From Edaphochlamys debaryana (taxonomy: Eukaryota; Chlorophyta; Chlorophyceae; Chlamydomonadales), in NCBI GenBank assembly GCA_016858145.1, contig JAEHOE010000060.1:62001-126000 (forward strand): DNA of 64,000 bases, written 5' to 3'. Each line of letters starts with the position of its first letter. The first letter of the stretch is position 1. Under the pieces are notes generated by a model. It was not told where the DNA came from. It was given only the letters and a program-made list of their open reading frames with translations, and ran no database searches. Of the stretch, positions 11,594 to 24,129 are shown piece after piece. Position numbers and translations under genes: made by a program.

Positions 11594-14500
11594 ATGATGA
11601 CATCAGTCAACCTGGGCTTGCGCGGGAGCGCGACGGCGAGGACGCAGGCTGCAAATGTTGGGGTCGCGTCGCTGCCGTCGACCGGCGCGATGCCCACCGT
11701 GCCCCACGTCTCAGCTACCAGCTTGAGCCGTCGACCTCTCGGGCTGGGCCGTAAGGCGTCGGCCCCGGCGCGCGACGCTGGGCGAGCTGTCTGTGCAGCA
11801 CAGCCGACCTCCACGGCTAGCTCTGGGCTCGGCCTGTTCCCTTCTCAGCAGCAGGCCCGTGTGCAGCTGCCGGCGGTGGTGCTGCAAGTTGACGCGTCTC
11901 AAGTCCTCGCCGACCCCGGCACCATCGATGCCATCGGCCAGGCGTTGCAGGGCGGCTGCAACATGGTAGTGCTCTCGGACAGCGCCTCCAACGCTGCGGC
12001 CATGTACGACGCAGCGTTGCGGGTGCAGGAGGTGATTCGTGGCCGCGCCCAGCTACTGCTGGTTGACCGCACGGACATAGCCCTGGCCATCAGCGCCCAG
12101 GGTGTCCTCCTAACGGACCAGGGTAAGCCTCCGACGCAGCGGAAGGGGGCAGCTCAATTGTTGAGGGGGTGGCCCGTCTATAGCAGCCCGCAGGCCCCAG
12201 GGCCGAAGGCTCGAGGGGGCTGGCGCCCAGGGTAGCCAAGCCTCTCGCAGACGTGACGCACCCTAACTGCCCTCCCCGCACCCTCTGCGCGCTTGCAGGC
12301 GTGCCCACGGTGGTTGCCCGGCGCATGCTGACGGCCGTGGGGCTGGTGGGGCGGATCGTTGCGGACGACAAGGGGGCGGTGGCGGCGGCCGCGGACGGAG
12401 CCAACCTGGTCATTGTTCAGGTGTGCTCGGTGGCTGCAAGTCAAAGGCCGGCTCTGGCTTGTAGGGAGGGCGGAGGTGGCATGGGAGAACGCTGGGCTGG
12501 AGACCAATGAAGAAGCGGCGGCCAGGGGCTGTTTGGGTCATCAGGTACCCAACGATGGCAGCGGGCTGCATATCGAACAAGCTCACGGCCCACAACCCCG
12601 CAACCCTTTCCACCCACCCACTGGGCCGACCCCCGACCCCTCACCGCAGACCCCCAGCGGCGCCGTGCCCAGCCCCGCCGTGCTGACCGCCGCCAAGCGG
12701 GGCCAGCGCAGCGGCAACGCCATCGCCGTGGTGGCGGGCGTACGGGAGGCGGGCGCTAAGGGCCTGGAGGCGGCCCTGGGCGCTGACATTGATGGGGTGG
12801 CGGTGACGCTGGAGGCTCTGCCCGCGGCCGCACGGGCCTGCTTCGACCTGCCCCAGGTGGGTCCTGGGCGGCCGGGCTGGGAGAGCGGGCGTCGTAGTAG
12901 GGAGGGCGACTCCTGTCGGGGCGGTCGCGAGTGTTCTGGGCGTCCCTTTCGTGACGGAGCCGGGAGGCGGGCAGGAGGGCAGGGAAGGGGAGGGGTGCTC
13001 CGGCTGAGCTGATAGCGGGCGCAGCCCACGTAGGCACTTGGGTTTGGGGACCTGCCCCAGGTGGGCAGGGCGGCCAAGCGGGTAGAGCGGGTGCGGTCGG
13101 GCAGGCGGCACCGGTAGGGGGCGTAGCGCACGCAGTTACAACAAGGGCGCCCAAGGCAGGCGGCGGGCGAGGTCCAGCTGGGCCAGGCTGGATGGTCCCG
13201 AGCGTGCGGGGGCGACCTTACACAGCGGGGTTCAGCGAGGTTGGAGGAGGGACGGCGCACACCACCACCGCTTCATATCCTCGAGGACGTCAAAGGGGGA
13301 AGCGAGCATCAAGCCTGGAGGGTATCGAGCGCTCACCCGCCCTGACGCCTTCGTATCTTGCCCCCTCCCCAATCCCCCGCCGCGGCCCGCAGGACGCGAG
13401 CGCCACCGACTTCGCTCAGGCCATCCTCACCCGCCTCAACGTCAAAGCCGCCACCGCCGGCGCCGCCGCCGCGGACAAGCCCGCGGCCAAGCCCGCCGAG
13501 GCCGCCAAGCCCAAGTCCTCGTCCGCCGCCGCCTCTGCCGCCCCCGCCACCGCCCCGGCCAAGGCCCCCTCCAAGCCCCCCTCCAAGGCCCCCGCCGAGT
13601 CCCCCTCCCTGCCCACGCCGCTCTCCTCCCGCCCCCTGCGCCGCCTCATGGACCCCGACCGCGAGGCGCTGCTGGCGGAGGAGAAGGCGGCGCTGGGGGA
13701 GGTGCTGGGATTCCTGGAGGAGGTGGGGGGCACGAGGGGCGGGGTGGGGTGGGGCGTGGGGGGCGGGTGCCGAACGCTTACGGGCGATTGGGGCCGTGGG
13801 ACCGCTTGAAAGCGCCCAGCAACTCCTCCCCGCACTGTCGTAACGCGCGTCTCCCCCGGTGTCTTTCTTCCCTCTCTTACGCCGCAGACGCTGCCGGGTG
13901 TGGCGGAGCTGGGGCTCCTGCGTGACGCGCTCAAGGTGGGGAACTGGGGGGGGGGAGCGGGCGGGGTGGCTGGAAGGGGCCGGGCGCAGCTGGGAAGCTG
14001 GTTGAGGGGGGTCTGCGAGCGCGGCACCGCGCGGGGAGTACTCGAGAGGCGCCACCGATGGGTGCCGCCCGGTGGGCACCACCGGGTCTTACAGCAGCCG
14101 GGATACGGGTCTGCCGGTGCTTTGTTGCACACGCCTGCTGCCCTCCCTTGCTGCCCTTACACCTGCGACAGAGCTCTTGCCTCTTCTTCCGCCTCCCACA
14201 TCGCCCCCTGGACCCCCACTCACCCCACACCCACCCGCCCACCCCCAGGCCCTGGACGAGCCCTTCCTGGTGGCGGTGGTGGGCGAGTTCAACAGCGGCA
14301 AGAGCTCCGTCATCAACGCACTGCTGGGCAGGTGCGGAGCGGGGGCGTGGGCGTGTGCCACACCAGGGCGGAGGGTCAGGGGGTCGGATCTTGTGGGTTA
14401 CGTGTGGACACGGCGGTAGGGTGCTGGCCTGGATTGCGATTCACTAGGCGGGACGGGGCATGCGGAGTGCGCACGTGGCCGTGTGCCCCGCTTCAGCCTC

Positions 14501-17500
14501 TGAGCCCCCGCCTTCCCCGCTCTCCTCTCGCCTCCCCTCCCCCAGGCGCTACCTGGCGGAGGGCATCCTGCCCACCACCAATGAGATCTCCATCCTCAAG
14601 TACGACGCAACCGCCCCACAGGATGCCGACCCCAAGGCACGTGGGCCGGAGGGGCGCATCAGGGGCGCCAGAGGGGAGCTGTGAGCCCGGCATGGCTTCT
14701 TCAGGGCGGGTGCCTTCTGGATACGCCCGCGAGCCCCGCCCCGCCTTCAGAGGCCCGCTGCGTGCACGAGGCCTTTCCCAACCGTTCTCCCTTCCCTCCC
14801 GCTCCCCCTCACCTTCCCCTGCCTTCCCCCCCCAGGAGCTGCGGCTGGAGCAGCAGGCCGACGGGCTGTACGTGCGCTACCTGCCCGCCAAGCTGCTGCA
14901 GGTGGGTGCTGGGGCGGGGGGGCATGGGGCGGGCCGCGCAGGCAGAGCACGGAGGCCGGCGGGCACCTGGGTGCCGAGGGGCCCGGGCCCCAAGAGGAGG
15001 GGACGGGGAGGGGAGCAAGAGGCCCTGTGCGCCCTGCCTTCCGCTAGCAAGCCCCCAATAACCGCTCTCCCTCTGCCTCCCTCCCCGCCCCCAGGACCTG
15101 CACATCGTGGACACCCCCGGCACCAACGTCATTCTGGAGCGCCAGCAGCGGCTCACGGAGGAGTACGTGCCGCGGGCGGACCTGGTGCTGTTCGTCATGA
15201 GCGCGGACAGGTGGGGAGAGGGGAGAGGGTGTGGAAGGCAATTGAAGGGAGGGCGGAGGGGGAGGGGGTCTGAGCCCGTGCAGCTGCGCACTGGCTTGCA
15301 GCGTTACCACCCTGTCCCCTGGCTGCTTGTGCAGGCCGTTCTCCGAGAGCGAGGTCCGCTTCCTGGAGTACATCCGCCAGTGGCAGAAGAAGGTAGGCGT
15401 GAGCATGAGAGCGTGTCTTGGGGGTTGGGGCCTTGGGGGCAGGCGCCGACAGGCTAGGGTCAGGATGGGCTTACCCTGCGCGACATAGCTGTGCACCGCA
15501 GCGACTGAACGGCACTTGTCGGTGGGATCACAACCTCTCGCATTCCCTCCCCCCACCCCCCAGGTGGTGTTTGTGGTGAACAAGGCCGACATCCTGGCTG
15601 ACCGGGGCGAGATCGAGGCCGTCAAGGACTTCGTGGCGGACAACGCCCGCCGCATCCTCAAGCTCGACACGCCCTCGGTCATCGCGGTGAGCGGCGGCGG
15701 AGGAAACTTGGGGGGGTGCCACCCGGCACACAGCAGCGATGGACTGATGCGAACCGCCCGCAAGCAGCAGCGACGGAGCCGCGGCCTTGGCTTTAGCGCT
15801 GCGGTATCCCCTGTCGCCGCTGTGCTTTTCCTGCCCTTGCACCTGCGCCCCTTTACGCCCGGTTCCGCGTCCCCTCTCTCTCCCGCCCCCCCCCTCAGGT
15901 CAGCTCCCGCGCCGCCCTGCGCGCCAAGCTGACGGCCTCGGGGCTCAACATCACGGCCTCCCTGGACGCAGACCTGCCCCCGCGCACATGGCCCGTGCCG
16001 CCGCCGCCCGGGACCGCGGGTGAGCGCAGCGGGAGCGGAAGGGGCGGAAGGGGAGAGGCGGGGGCGGGTGTGTGGGGGGGGGGGGGACCCCCACGATTAC
16101 CCTATGCATGTCCGTGCCCCTCTGCAGTCTGCACCCACTCCCACACCACTACACCCCACCCGTCGCCCCTCGGGACGGGCGGCATGGGTTCGTCTCGGGC
16201 TTCCGGGTTTCGAATGCCTTAGTAGTCCCAGCTGGCTCTCTGCGGGCCGACGTTTCCGAACAGCCCTTACACAGACACCCGCCTCCCGTTTGCCTTCCCC
16301 AGGCACCACCTCCCTGGACCCCGAGGCCCTGGAGGCGGCGCTGCCCTCGCTGCCCGACTGGGGCGCATCCAACTTCTCCGAGCTGGAGCGCCAGGTGTCC
16401 AACGTGCTGGTCGGGGGCAAGGGTGAGCAAGAGGGGGGATGGGAGAAAGACGAGGGCGGAGGAATGTCAGGGCTGGGCCTTCCGGGCTTGGCATGCAAGC
16501 AGGGATCGCCAGTCATAAACTTCGGATGAGTTCTCCCTGGGGCTCGCAAAAGGGATTGCCGGCAAGCAGCGCATACCAGTGCAAGAACGAGGGCGGTTGA
16601 GGTAAAAGGATTTAGAGGGGTCACGTGCCGCAACGGCTCCATCCCGCACCCTTCTCCCACCCACCCCACCCCAGGTGCTGGCGGCGGCGAGGGCGTGCGT
16701 CTCAAGCTGCAGACGCCCCTGTTCGTTGCGGACGCACTGCTGGGGGCCGCTGGGCGGCAGCTGGCGGCGGACCTGGCTGCGGCGCGCGCTGAGCTGGAGG
16801 GCGTGCAGCTGGTGGGGCGGCAGCTGGGGCGCTTCCGGGCGGAGATGGACAAGGACGCGGCGGCGCAGCGGGCGGCGCTGCAGCAGGTGCGGGGGAGGGA
16901 TGGAAGGGAGCCTCAAGCGGCAGGGGAATGTGGGGCAGGGAGCCGAGGGGAGGGGACGCAAGAGGGAAGCCATCGGCCCGGGTGCTGTGCGCGTGACCTG
17001 GTAAGAGAGCTACGGAGGTGCAGGAGTGAGCGTGGGTGGAAGGCAGGGATCAAACTTTCGGGAAGCAAGGCAGGGCTATCGCGGTGACGGGTGTCTCTTC
17101 ATCCGACCCGTACCCGCCCCACCCCATGGCCCCTCACGCACAGCCCCTGACCGAGGTGCTGGGCCGCGCGGAGCTGTTTGTGGACAACACCATCCAGCTC
17201 TCCAACGCGCCCCTGCTGCTCTCCATCGCCACGGGCGGCAAGGAGTTCCCCTTCAGGTGCGGTGCGATGCGGGGACCCCATGCTTGGACCCTGGACCTGG
17301 CGGGAGGCGAGCACGGGTCAAGAACCCACCCAGGCCCATCCCCCTGTTCGTCACCAACTCGCAAGCGCCACCTAACCACCCAACCGCCAACCGCCACAAC
17401 CGACCTCGCAGGGCCCAGTTCGAGAAGGAGGTGATCGCCAACGGCTTCGACTCCCTGGCGGGCGCCGTTGCCGAGCACAGCTCCTGGCTGACGGCCAACT

Positions 17501-19246
17501 GCGACTCGCAGAGGGCCTACTACGCGGCCTTCGCGGCCTCGCGCGCAGAGGCGGCCGGCGTCAAGGCGCCCGCGCTGCCCGCGCCCTCCGTGGCCCTGTC
17601 CAGCAGCGGGGACGGTGAGTGCAGAGCTGTGGGGGAGGGGGTGTGGCGGGGGGAAGGGACATGGCCGCGGGGTGTGGATGAACGCAAGGGAGGGTGCAGG
17701 TGGGATCTGCAGAACGCGCTCGTTGACCCGGTATGCCCTCCGCCCCGCCGCCCGCTGTGCAGCCCGCGCGGACAGCGGCTCCGACGCCTCCACGTCCGCC
17801 CCCAGCTCCGCCGCTGCTAAGGCGGTGGCTGAGTTCAACGTGCGGGCCGTGTCCACTCTCATTGACACGGAGCTGCAGGTGCGGGGGGTGTGGAGGGGTT
17901 TAAGGGAGGAGGCCAGGATGCTAGGGCGTTGTGGCACGTTAGCATACACGCATCGGAGCGACCATGTTCGACGCTCGGTCCTTACGTGCCCCCTACTTGA
18001 TCGCCCCCCCATGCAGGCGGCCATGGCGGGGACGGCGGGCACGGCCGTGGGGGCGCCGCTGGCGGGCCTGTTCCTGATGCAGGTGGGTGGGGCCACGGGA
18101 GAAGGGGCGTCAGGCCCACGTTAGGAGGGGATGAGGATGAGGGTGCCGAGACCAAGGAGGGGTCCCTAACAGCCATCGGTCCAATCGCACGCGCCACATT
18201 CTCACTCGTGGGGGCTTATCATATCCTATCCCACGCCCAACCCCACGCCCGCCAACCCCAGGTGGTGGGCAACACGCTGGAGGACATTGCGCTGGGTCTC
18301 ATGGCGGGCGGAGTGAGCTACGTCTCCGTGCTCAACCTGCCGCTGAGGAGGGCCGACCTCAAGGGCAAGGTGGGTCTGGGCAGGCTGGTGGCCAGGCCTC
18401 CAGGTCGGCAGCTCGTGCCGAGTCGTCCCAATCTGAACCCTGCCACTGGCGTGTTGTCCACCTGTTCGCGCTCAGCTCTCGGGCTCTCCCCTCCCCCACA
18501 CTCCCACCCTTCCATCTCCTCCCCCCTCCCCTCCCCCCAGATCTCCCGCGTGGCCACCAACTTCATCAACGATGTGCAGTCCAAGATGGAGGCAGAGGTG
18601 GGGGCTGGGGCGGGGCGGCCACCGGGCGGCAGTTGACAAACGCACGCATTACTGGTTTCGGGCTACGCTCCAGCAATCCAAACACACGCTCTTTCGTGGC
18701 TCTTTCCCTGACACCGACGTAACCCCGCACACCCCCTCATCCCACCGCACCCCACCCCCAGGTCGGCTCTGCGGTGGCGGGCGTGGTGGGCGACGTGCAG
18801 GCGCTCATGGCCCCCCTGGAGCAGGCCTACGCGGGCGAGGTGGCGCGGCTGGAGGCGAGGGAGCGGGACCTGGCGGAGCTCAACGGCCGCCTGCAGGTGG
18901 GGGGGAGGGGGGGGTGTGATTTTCGGAGCATTGGAGAGCGAAGGAAGAGATAGAGCGACAGCCAGCGGGGAAGCGGGGGGGAAGGGGGGAGGAAGCCAAG
19001 GGAGGGCAGGGGGCAGGGGCGCGCGGGATGAAAGCATGGTGTGAGGTGGGGCGGGGTGGCGCGTGCATGCGGGTTGGGAGGGTCGATGGCGGTGGGGTCT
19101 TCATAAAGGCAGCAGGCTGGTGCATAGGGCCGGCCGTACGGTTTGCACGGGGGCCGCACGTCGTTCCACCTCTCTACTCAGCCCGGTTTGCGTTCCTCCT
19201 TACCTGCCCGCAGGAGCTGCAACGCAAGACCGCCAACCTGGAGTAG
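11594..19246 (+). CDS. FZL: FZL: chloroplast FZO-like dynamin-family GTPase (1018 aa, 22 exons)
   Basis: Exons: 11594-12122, 12299-12420, 12650-12856, 13393-13722, 13888-13935, 14249-14331, 14546-14636, 14836-14901, 15095-15210, 15335-15392, 15564-15686, 15899-16019, 16303-16422, 16675-16886, 17144-17256, 17412-17614, 17763-17878, 18017-18082, 18262-18369, 18541-18597, 18762-18896, 19214-19246. They sum to 3057 nt in frame. Motifs: G1 GEFNSGKSS (~424-432), G2 region LPTTNEIS, G3 DTPG (~498), G4 NKAD (~556). Residues 1-~95 look like a chloroplast transit peptide. Residues ~100-280 (LLVDRTDIAL, VPTVVARRML) resemble the thiamine-phosphate-synthase/TenI-like domain known at the FZL N-terminus. 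An Ala/Pro/Lys linker fills ~295-360. Hydrophobic stretches at ~887-935 are the likely membrane anchor, followed by a coiled coil to the stop. FZL proteins act in thylakoid organisation and fusion. Intron 7 is GC-AG (AAG|gcacgt). Confidence 0.93.
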
Positions 19247-20490
19247 AGCGGCGCACGGGACCCGCAGCGCGGGGGGACCCATGGCCTCGGCATGCTGGGG
19301 GCAGCTGGAGGGAGCGCCGCCCGGAGAGGGAGCCGGGAGGACGCCGCCTCTCACCGGCGTGTGGATACCCACGCTATCTGTCCGGTGGGGAGGGAGCCGG
19401 GAGGGAGCGCTGGCAACCAGGGCAGGGAGGCGCAGAGCCTGGTAGCCCCCACCCCGGCTGTTTCCGGGCAGAAAGCACATGTGCACATGCGGGCAAGTGC
19501 CTCTGGTTTGGTGGGAGGGCGAGGGGGTGGGTGGGCAGGCTGGAAGGAGGGTGGGCGGTTGGAGACGCAGGAAGGCAGGAAGTGGGTGCGCGTTAGGTGG
19601 GGCTACTCGGGCAGGCCACCGCACGAGGGCGTGATACCGTATCAGCCGTTTTGTTGGGGGGGGACGTGTTCGGACCGGGGACCCGTCCCCACGCGTATTG
19701 CCAACGCCCTTACAGCGGGGCGATTGGCGACTTCGCTACAAGCAATTTTGTGTTGGCAGCACTTGGAAGGAGCGCCGCGAGAGAGCAGGAGCAGCAATAG
19801 CACAGGGCGCATGCGAGGGCGTGGGAGGCTGGAGGCAGTTGGTCAAGGGGTGGGGGATAGCGCACTACACGCAGTCGAAGAACGTGTGCAGCCGTGGGCA
19901 GTGGTGATGGGGCACTCCCCGGCAGTAACAACAGCAGAAGGAGCGGCAGGGGATGTGGTGTGAAGCCGAGGTGAAGGTTTCTTGCCGAGGCGTGTGTTCA
20001 GGGCGGGACGTGGCCCCGCGGCAAGCAGCAAGACATGTGGAGACGCTGCGCACGCGACAACGTGGTAATCGCGAGAACGCGGTAACACGCCCAGGAGAGC
20101 ATTGCGATGTGCCTGCTTCGGCGTCGGGCCAGGCGTTAGGGGGCGCGTGCGGCTGGGGAGCAGGGGGCGCGTGTGGCAGGCGCAAAACCGTGGGGCCCGC
20201 AGCCCCGCGGGTCTCCCTCTGCCGCACTCTGCACGCTCTGCTGCGCCGTGAAGGATTGCTGCCGCTGCTGCAGCCGGGCCGCGCGGGCGCCGAGGCATTA
20301 GCGGCGTGGCGGCATCAAGAGCCGGGGCCCGGGATCGCGACCCGCGACCCCCTCAGCGGCCCCCAAACGAACTTGCCCGCTATTCCTCGCACAATACACA
20401 GCCTCGCTTGGTAACCGTCTCTAGGCTGCCGAACTGCACCACAGTAGCAGCGCGTTCCTTGGGAAACCCTACGCATAGCCCGCGCGCGCA
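19247..20490. other. Intergenic: FZL 3' UTR and HSP20-like promoter region
   Basis: 1.2 kb between two same-strand genes. No protein-like frame and no TGTAA in the first kilobase. No clear heat-shock element was recognised upstream of 20491. Confidence 0.45.
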
Positions 20491-22966
20491 ATGTCGCCCA
20501 AGCCCCCGCGCTCCGCTGGGGCCGCGGCGCAGGCCCCCGGCGTCCGCCTTGCCTCCGACGGCTCCGCCGGAGGCCGCCGACGCAGCTGGGGCTCGGCGCT
20601 GTCCCGCCTCGCCCTCACCCTGGTGGACCCGCTGGGCCTCTTCACGCGCGGCCGCCGCGACGCCGCCGCTGCTGACGAGGACGCTGACGTGGACATGGAC
20701 GAGCAACTGATGCCCGGCGGCGGCGGGGCGGGGGCCGGGGCGGGAGGGGTGGGGGAGGAGGATGCGCGCCAGGCGGGGGAGTGGCGCGGCCTGGCGGCCG
20801 GCGCTGACGCGGCGCTTGCCGGCGCCGGAGGCGGCGGTAGAGGGGTGGGAGGGGGAGGCGAGGAGAGTGAGCTGAGCTCTGAGGAGATGGCGGCGGCGGT
20901 GGGGGGGGGCGTGGCGGAGGGGGCGGGTGGGGGGAGCAGTGGGTACGAGGAGGACGATGAGGCGGGCATGGGGGAGGGGGAGGAGGGCGAGGGTATGCTG
21001 GAGGAGGGAGGGGAGGAGGAGGAGGAGGACGGTTTCGAGCACCAGGAGGGGGACGAGGAGGAGGAGGAGGCGGAAGACGAGGAGGCGGTGGCGCAGCAGG
21101 AAGACGCCGTGCTGCGCGAGGAGGCGTCCACGCTGCGTGCGGCGCGTGCGGCGGCGCCGCAGCCGCCCCGGCGGCGGCGGCCGCGGCCCGGCCACCACGC
21201 GCCGCTGGGCGGGGGCGTGCGCGTCGGCGGCAGCCGAGGGGGCGCCACCAAGTACCCCATGGACGTCTTCGAGGACGACTGCTGCTACGAGCTGCAGGTG
21301 GGGGGGGGGGGTTACTACAGGCAGCGGGGGGGCGGCGAGGGGTGTGGTGGTGTGTGAGGGGCTGCTCCCGGTCCCGTGCCAGCAGTCCTTCACCCCGCCC
21401 CTCCGCCCACCCACTCCACCCACCCACCCCCAGGCCGACGTCCCCGGCATGTGTGAGTCAGACCTGGTGGTGGCGGCCGACGCGCACCACCTCACCGTGG
21501 AGGGCACCGACCTCACCGTCACCAGCCAGGCGAGGGGGGTGGGGTAGGGTGTGTGAAGGGATGGTCGTGCAAGCCGGGGACATGACAGCGAGGCTGGGGC
21601 GGCGGAGGGCTGTGAGGGAGAGGAGAGGAGAGGCTCAAGGGTGGTGTTCTGGGGATGCGAGCCAAGCACTGAAGCTGCTTCCTCTCTGGGCTCAGGCCAG
21701 CCGGCCCGTGCAGGGGGCGGCGGCTGGAGTGGAGGGCGGGGCCCGGCCCCCACGGGCCGTCAGGTGAGGTGTTGAAGGCGGGCAGGAAGGGCCTGCTGGC
21801 GGTCCTACCCTGTTGATGCATTGCTGGGGCATTAAACAGCGAAGCAGACCGCTAGCGCCCAATCATAACGTCCGAAACTCTCATTCACGCTCCCTCCCCT
21901 GTGCCTGTGGCCCGCCTCCCCAGGACCGAGCGCCGCCGCCGCCGCCACTTCAAGCGCACCTTCCGCCTCCCGCACGACGCGGACGCAGCGGCCATCAGCG
22001 CTTCGCTGGCGGGTGGGGCGGAGGGCGGCGCGGTGGGCAGGGGGCTTGTGGCGGGCAGGGGGCTTGTGGCGGGCAGGGGGCTTGTGGCGGGCAGGGGCTT
22101 GTGGCGGGCTGGCCGGTGTGTGAGAAACCCGGCCTGGCCTTGCGCGCTTCTGGGAGTCGCGAGCGAAGGGGTGGCGGGACAATCTTTCCTAGGAGGCGGC
22201 GGGGCAATCTGTGTGCGATGGAGCTGAGGCCTTGGCTTGTGCGCCATGGTGTGGTGCTGGCCGCACGTCCACTGCTACCTGCCTGCAACCCTTGCCCCCG
22301 GCGTCCTCGCTCCCGCCGCCTTGACCCCCTGGCACTTGTCCACTCCCTCCCTCAACACACTCTCGGCCCCGCCGCCCTGCAGACGGAGTGCTGGTCGTGC
22401 GCCTGGCCAAGGCCCGCGGCGCCGCCGCCACCTCTGCCGCCACCTCTGCCGCCGCCGCCAGGCCCAGCGACGCCTCGGCCGTCGGCGGCGGCGCGTCCGC
22501 CCTGGGCCGCCGCCGGGTGCGCGTTGACCGGCTGCCGTCGGCCCGCGTCGACCCGACGGTCATCGCCGAGGCCACCGCGGCGGCGGCGGCCATGGCGGAG
22601 CACCCCTGGCCCGTCGGCATCCAGCCGCCGGCGGCGGCGGAGCCGGCCGCGGCGGCAGGCCCCACGCTGCCGGCGGCGGAGGCCGTGGCGGTGTCCAAGT
22701 TGGTCGCGCCGGAGTCGACGGCGTACGGCGGCGGCGGCGTGGGCGTGAGCTACGAGGCGCCCGGCGGCACCGGCGGCTTCAGCACGGGAGGTGACGGCAG
22801 CGGCAGCGGCGGCGGCGAAGGCGGCAAGGAGGTGGTGGCGGAGGCGGGGGAGATGGGGCCGCAGAGCCCGCCCAGCAGCCCGCCGCCGCGGCCGGGGCAG
22901 GCCGCAGCGGCGGCCGCCAAGGCGCCGCCGCCGCCCGCGACGCCCCGCCAGGTGCCCTTGTCGTGA
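20491..22966 (+). CDS. HSP20-like alpha-crystallin-domain protein with long acidic N-terminus (~550 aa)
   Basis: Exons: 20491-21297, 21434-21538 (or 21529 with a GC donor), 21696-21763, 21924-22012, 22383-22966. All phases agree, totalling 550 codons. Residues ~145-215 are a Gly/Glu/Asp-rich acidic segment. The alpha-crystallin core runs from TKYPMDVFEDDCCYELQ through ADVPGMCESDLVV, LTVEGTDLTV, HFKRTFRLPHDADAAAISAS to DGVLVVRLAK (~357-366). These match the HSP20 strands and the A-x-L.dGVL.v.l.K signature. An Arg-rich run (TERRRRRHFK) precedes the F-R-F-LP strand. The ~185-residue Ala/Gly/Pro-rich C-terminal extension is far longer than in typical 15-25 kDa small heat-shock proteins, and no classic IXI motif stands out. 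Function is probably ATP-independent holdase or a p23/HSP20-like scaffold. The acidic N-terminus makes an ordinary oligomeric sHSP less certain. Confidence 0.82.
22035..22105 (+). repeat. 18-bp minisatellite, four copies, in intron 4 of the HSP20-like gene
   Basis: Four consecutive copies of gggcagggggcttgtggc, the last one base shorter, lie just after the intron donor at 22013. Copies are otherwise identical, so expansion is recent. Confidence 0.85.
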
Positions 22967-24129
22967 TGAGCTCGGCGGCGGATGCAGGAGCTTGGCAGAG
23001 GCGATGGAGACCAGGCGGTAAAGCTTGACGGAGGCGGCAGGTGCCCACGGCGTGGCGGGCCTGCCGACGGCTAGCCTCTCGCCTAAGCTGCTTGATAAAG
23101 GAGGAGAGCGCGGACGGAGCTCGGATGTATACTAGGTCATGGCTGCCATTGTCAGCCAGCCATTTTGAGGGGTTTGGGGTTCCAAGGCGGATTCACGGAG
23201 GAGGATGAGGAGCCAGCAAGGCTCGAGACTCTAGGGGACTCTTGCCAGTTTGGGTGCCCAGGACCGAATGACGGGAAGACGAAGTGCCGGTGAGACTGGA
23301 GCGGGAGGCCGGCAAGTGTGGGTGGTAGCTGTTGCAGACTAGCGCCGTCGGACGGTGAGCGGGCGAGGAGGTGAATAATGGAGACGGATGGAGAATGAGA
23401 TGGCGCAGATGACCTGCCTGGGTGCAGCAGGCATGCGGGCCGAGAGGTGGATGAGTGTGGTTGTGTTGCGAGGAAGGCAGTGCTTGCCCGACCTGCCCGT
23501 GGCTTTGGCGCGGGTCAACCCAAATCAAATCGTTGCTGCTGTTGCACCGAGATAACACTGCCCCTCGACTCCATCGAGCCTTACAGACGTACGGATACAG
23601 ATACACTAAACTGGCACGAGCCGTACACGTTCATTCCACTCAATACGTACCCTTCCACGGTTCCACAGCACCGCTCCGAGCCTGCTTCCGATTTTTAGCA
23701 ACCACCTCAGCATCTCGGCACAGGCCCCTCGAGCTCTGTCCTGCCCGCCGGGGCTCATGCTCTTGAGCCCCCCCTTGCGAACCCAACTCGTGATGCAGTT
23801 GAGCCACTCTGTCTGCACATCATGCCCCAACGCACCCCGGCTCATGCTGATAGCCCCGCCGCCGCCCCTCCTTCCAGCCCGCATGCGCCCTTTGCCCCCG
23901 CACCGCAGCTGGCAACCAGGACGCTCATGCACGCACCGCCGAGGCCACCGCCCTCGCCCGCACATGCCAACCACAGCGACGCCGCAATGCCACGAGCGCC
24001 CCAGCACGCACCGCAAGGGCCGCCCCCTCCTCCGTCCTGCCACCTCCTCCGTCCTTTCCCCAATCCTCCTCCACCCCATCCTCCTCTCCAACCCCGCTTT
24101 CACCCCACCCCACCCCTCCCTCCCCTCCC
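22967..24129. other. Convergent 3' region, no gene
   Basis: It lies between the stops of the HSP20-like gene (plus) and the DUF676 lipase (minus). No domain-bearing frame was found. It must contain both 3' untranslated regions. Confidence 0.5.
23581..23585 (-). terminator. Candidate TGTAA poly(A) signal of the DUF676 lipase gene
   Basis: TGTAA on the minus strand, about 545 nt downstream of the lipase stop codon. The motif is the volvocine poly(A) consensus; the assignment is by position. Confidence 0.4.

Noticed and set aside
13333..14132. Long minus-strand Gly-rich and Ser-rich open frames
   Set aside because: They are antisense shadows of FZL exon 4 (Ala/Pro/Lys linker) and exon 5. The sense strand has splice-consistent family motifs and the antisense has none.
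13900..15273. 457-codon plus-strand open frame
   Set aside because: It reads straight through FZL introns in the wrong frame for the G1-G3 motifs.
20380..21753. 457-codon minus-strand open frame
   Set aside because: Antisense of the acidic, GC-rich exon 1 of the HSP20-like gene. Composition is Ser/Pro/Arg-rich with no domain; GC bias keeps it open.
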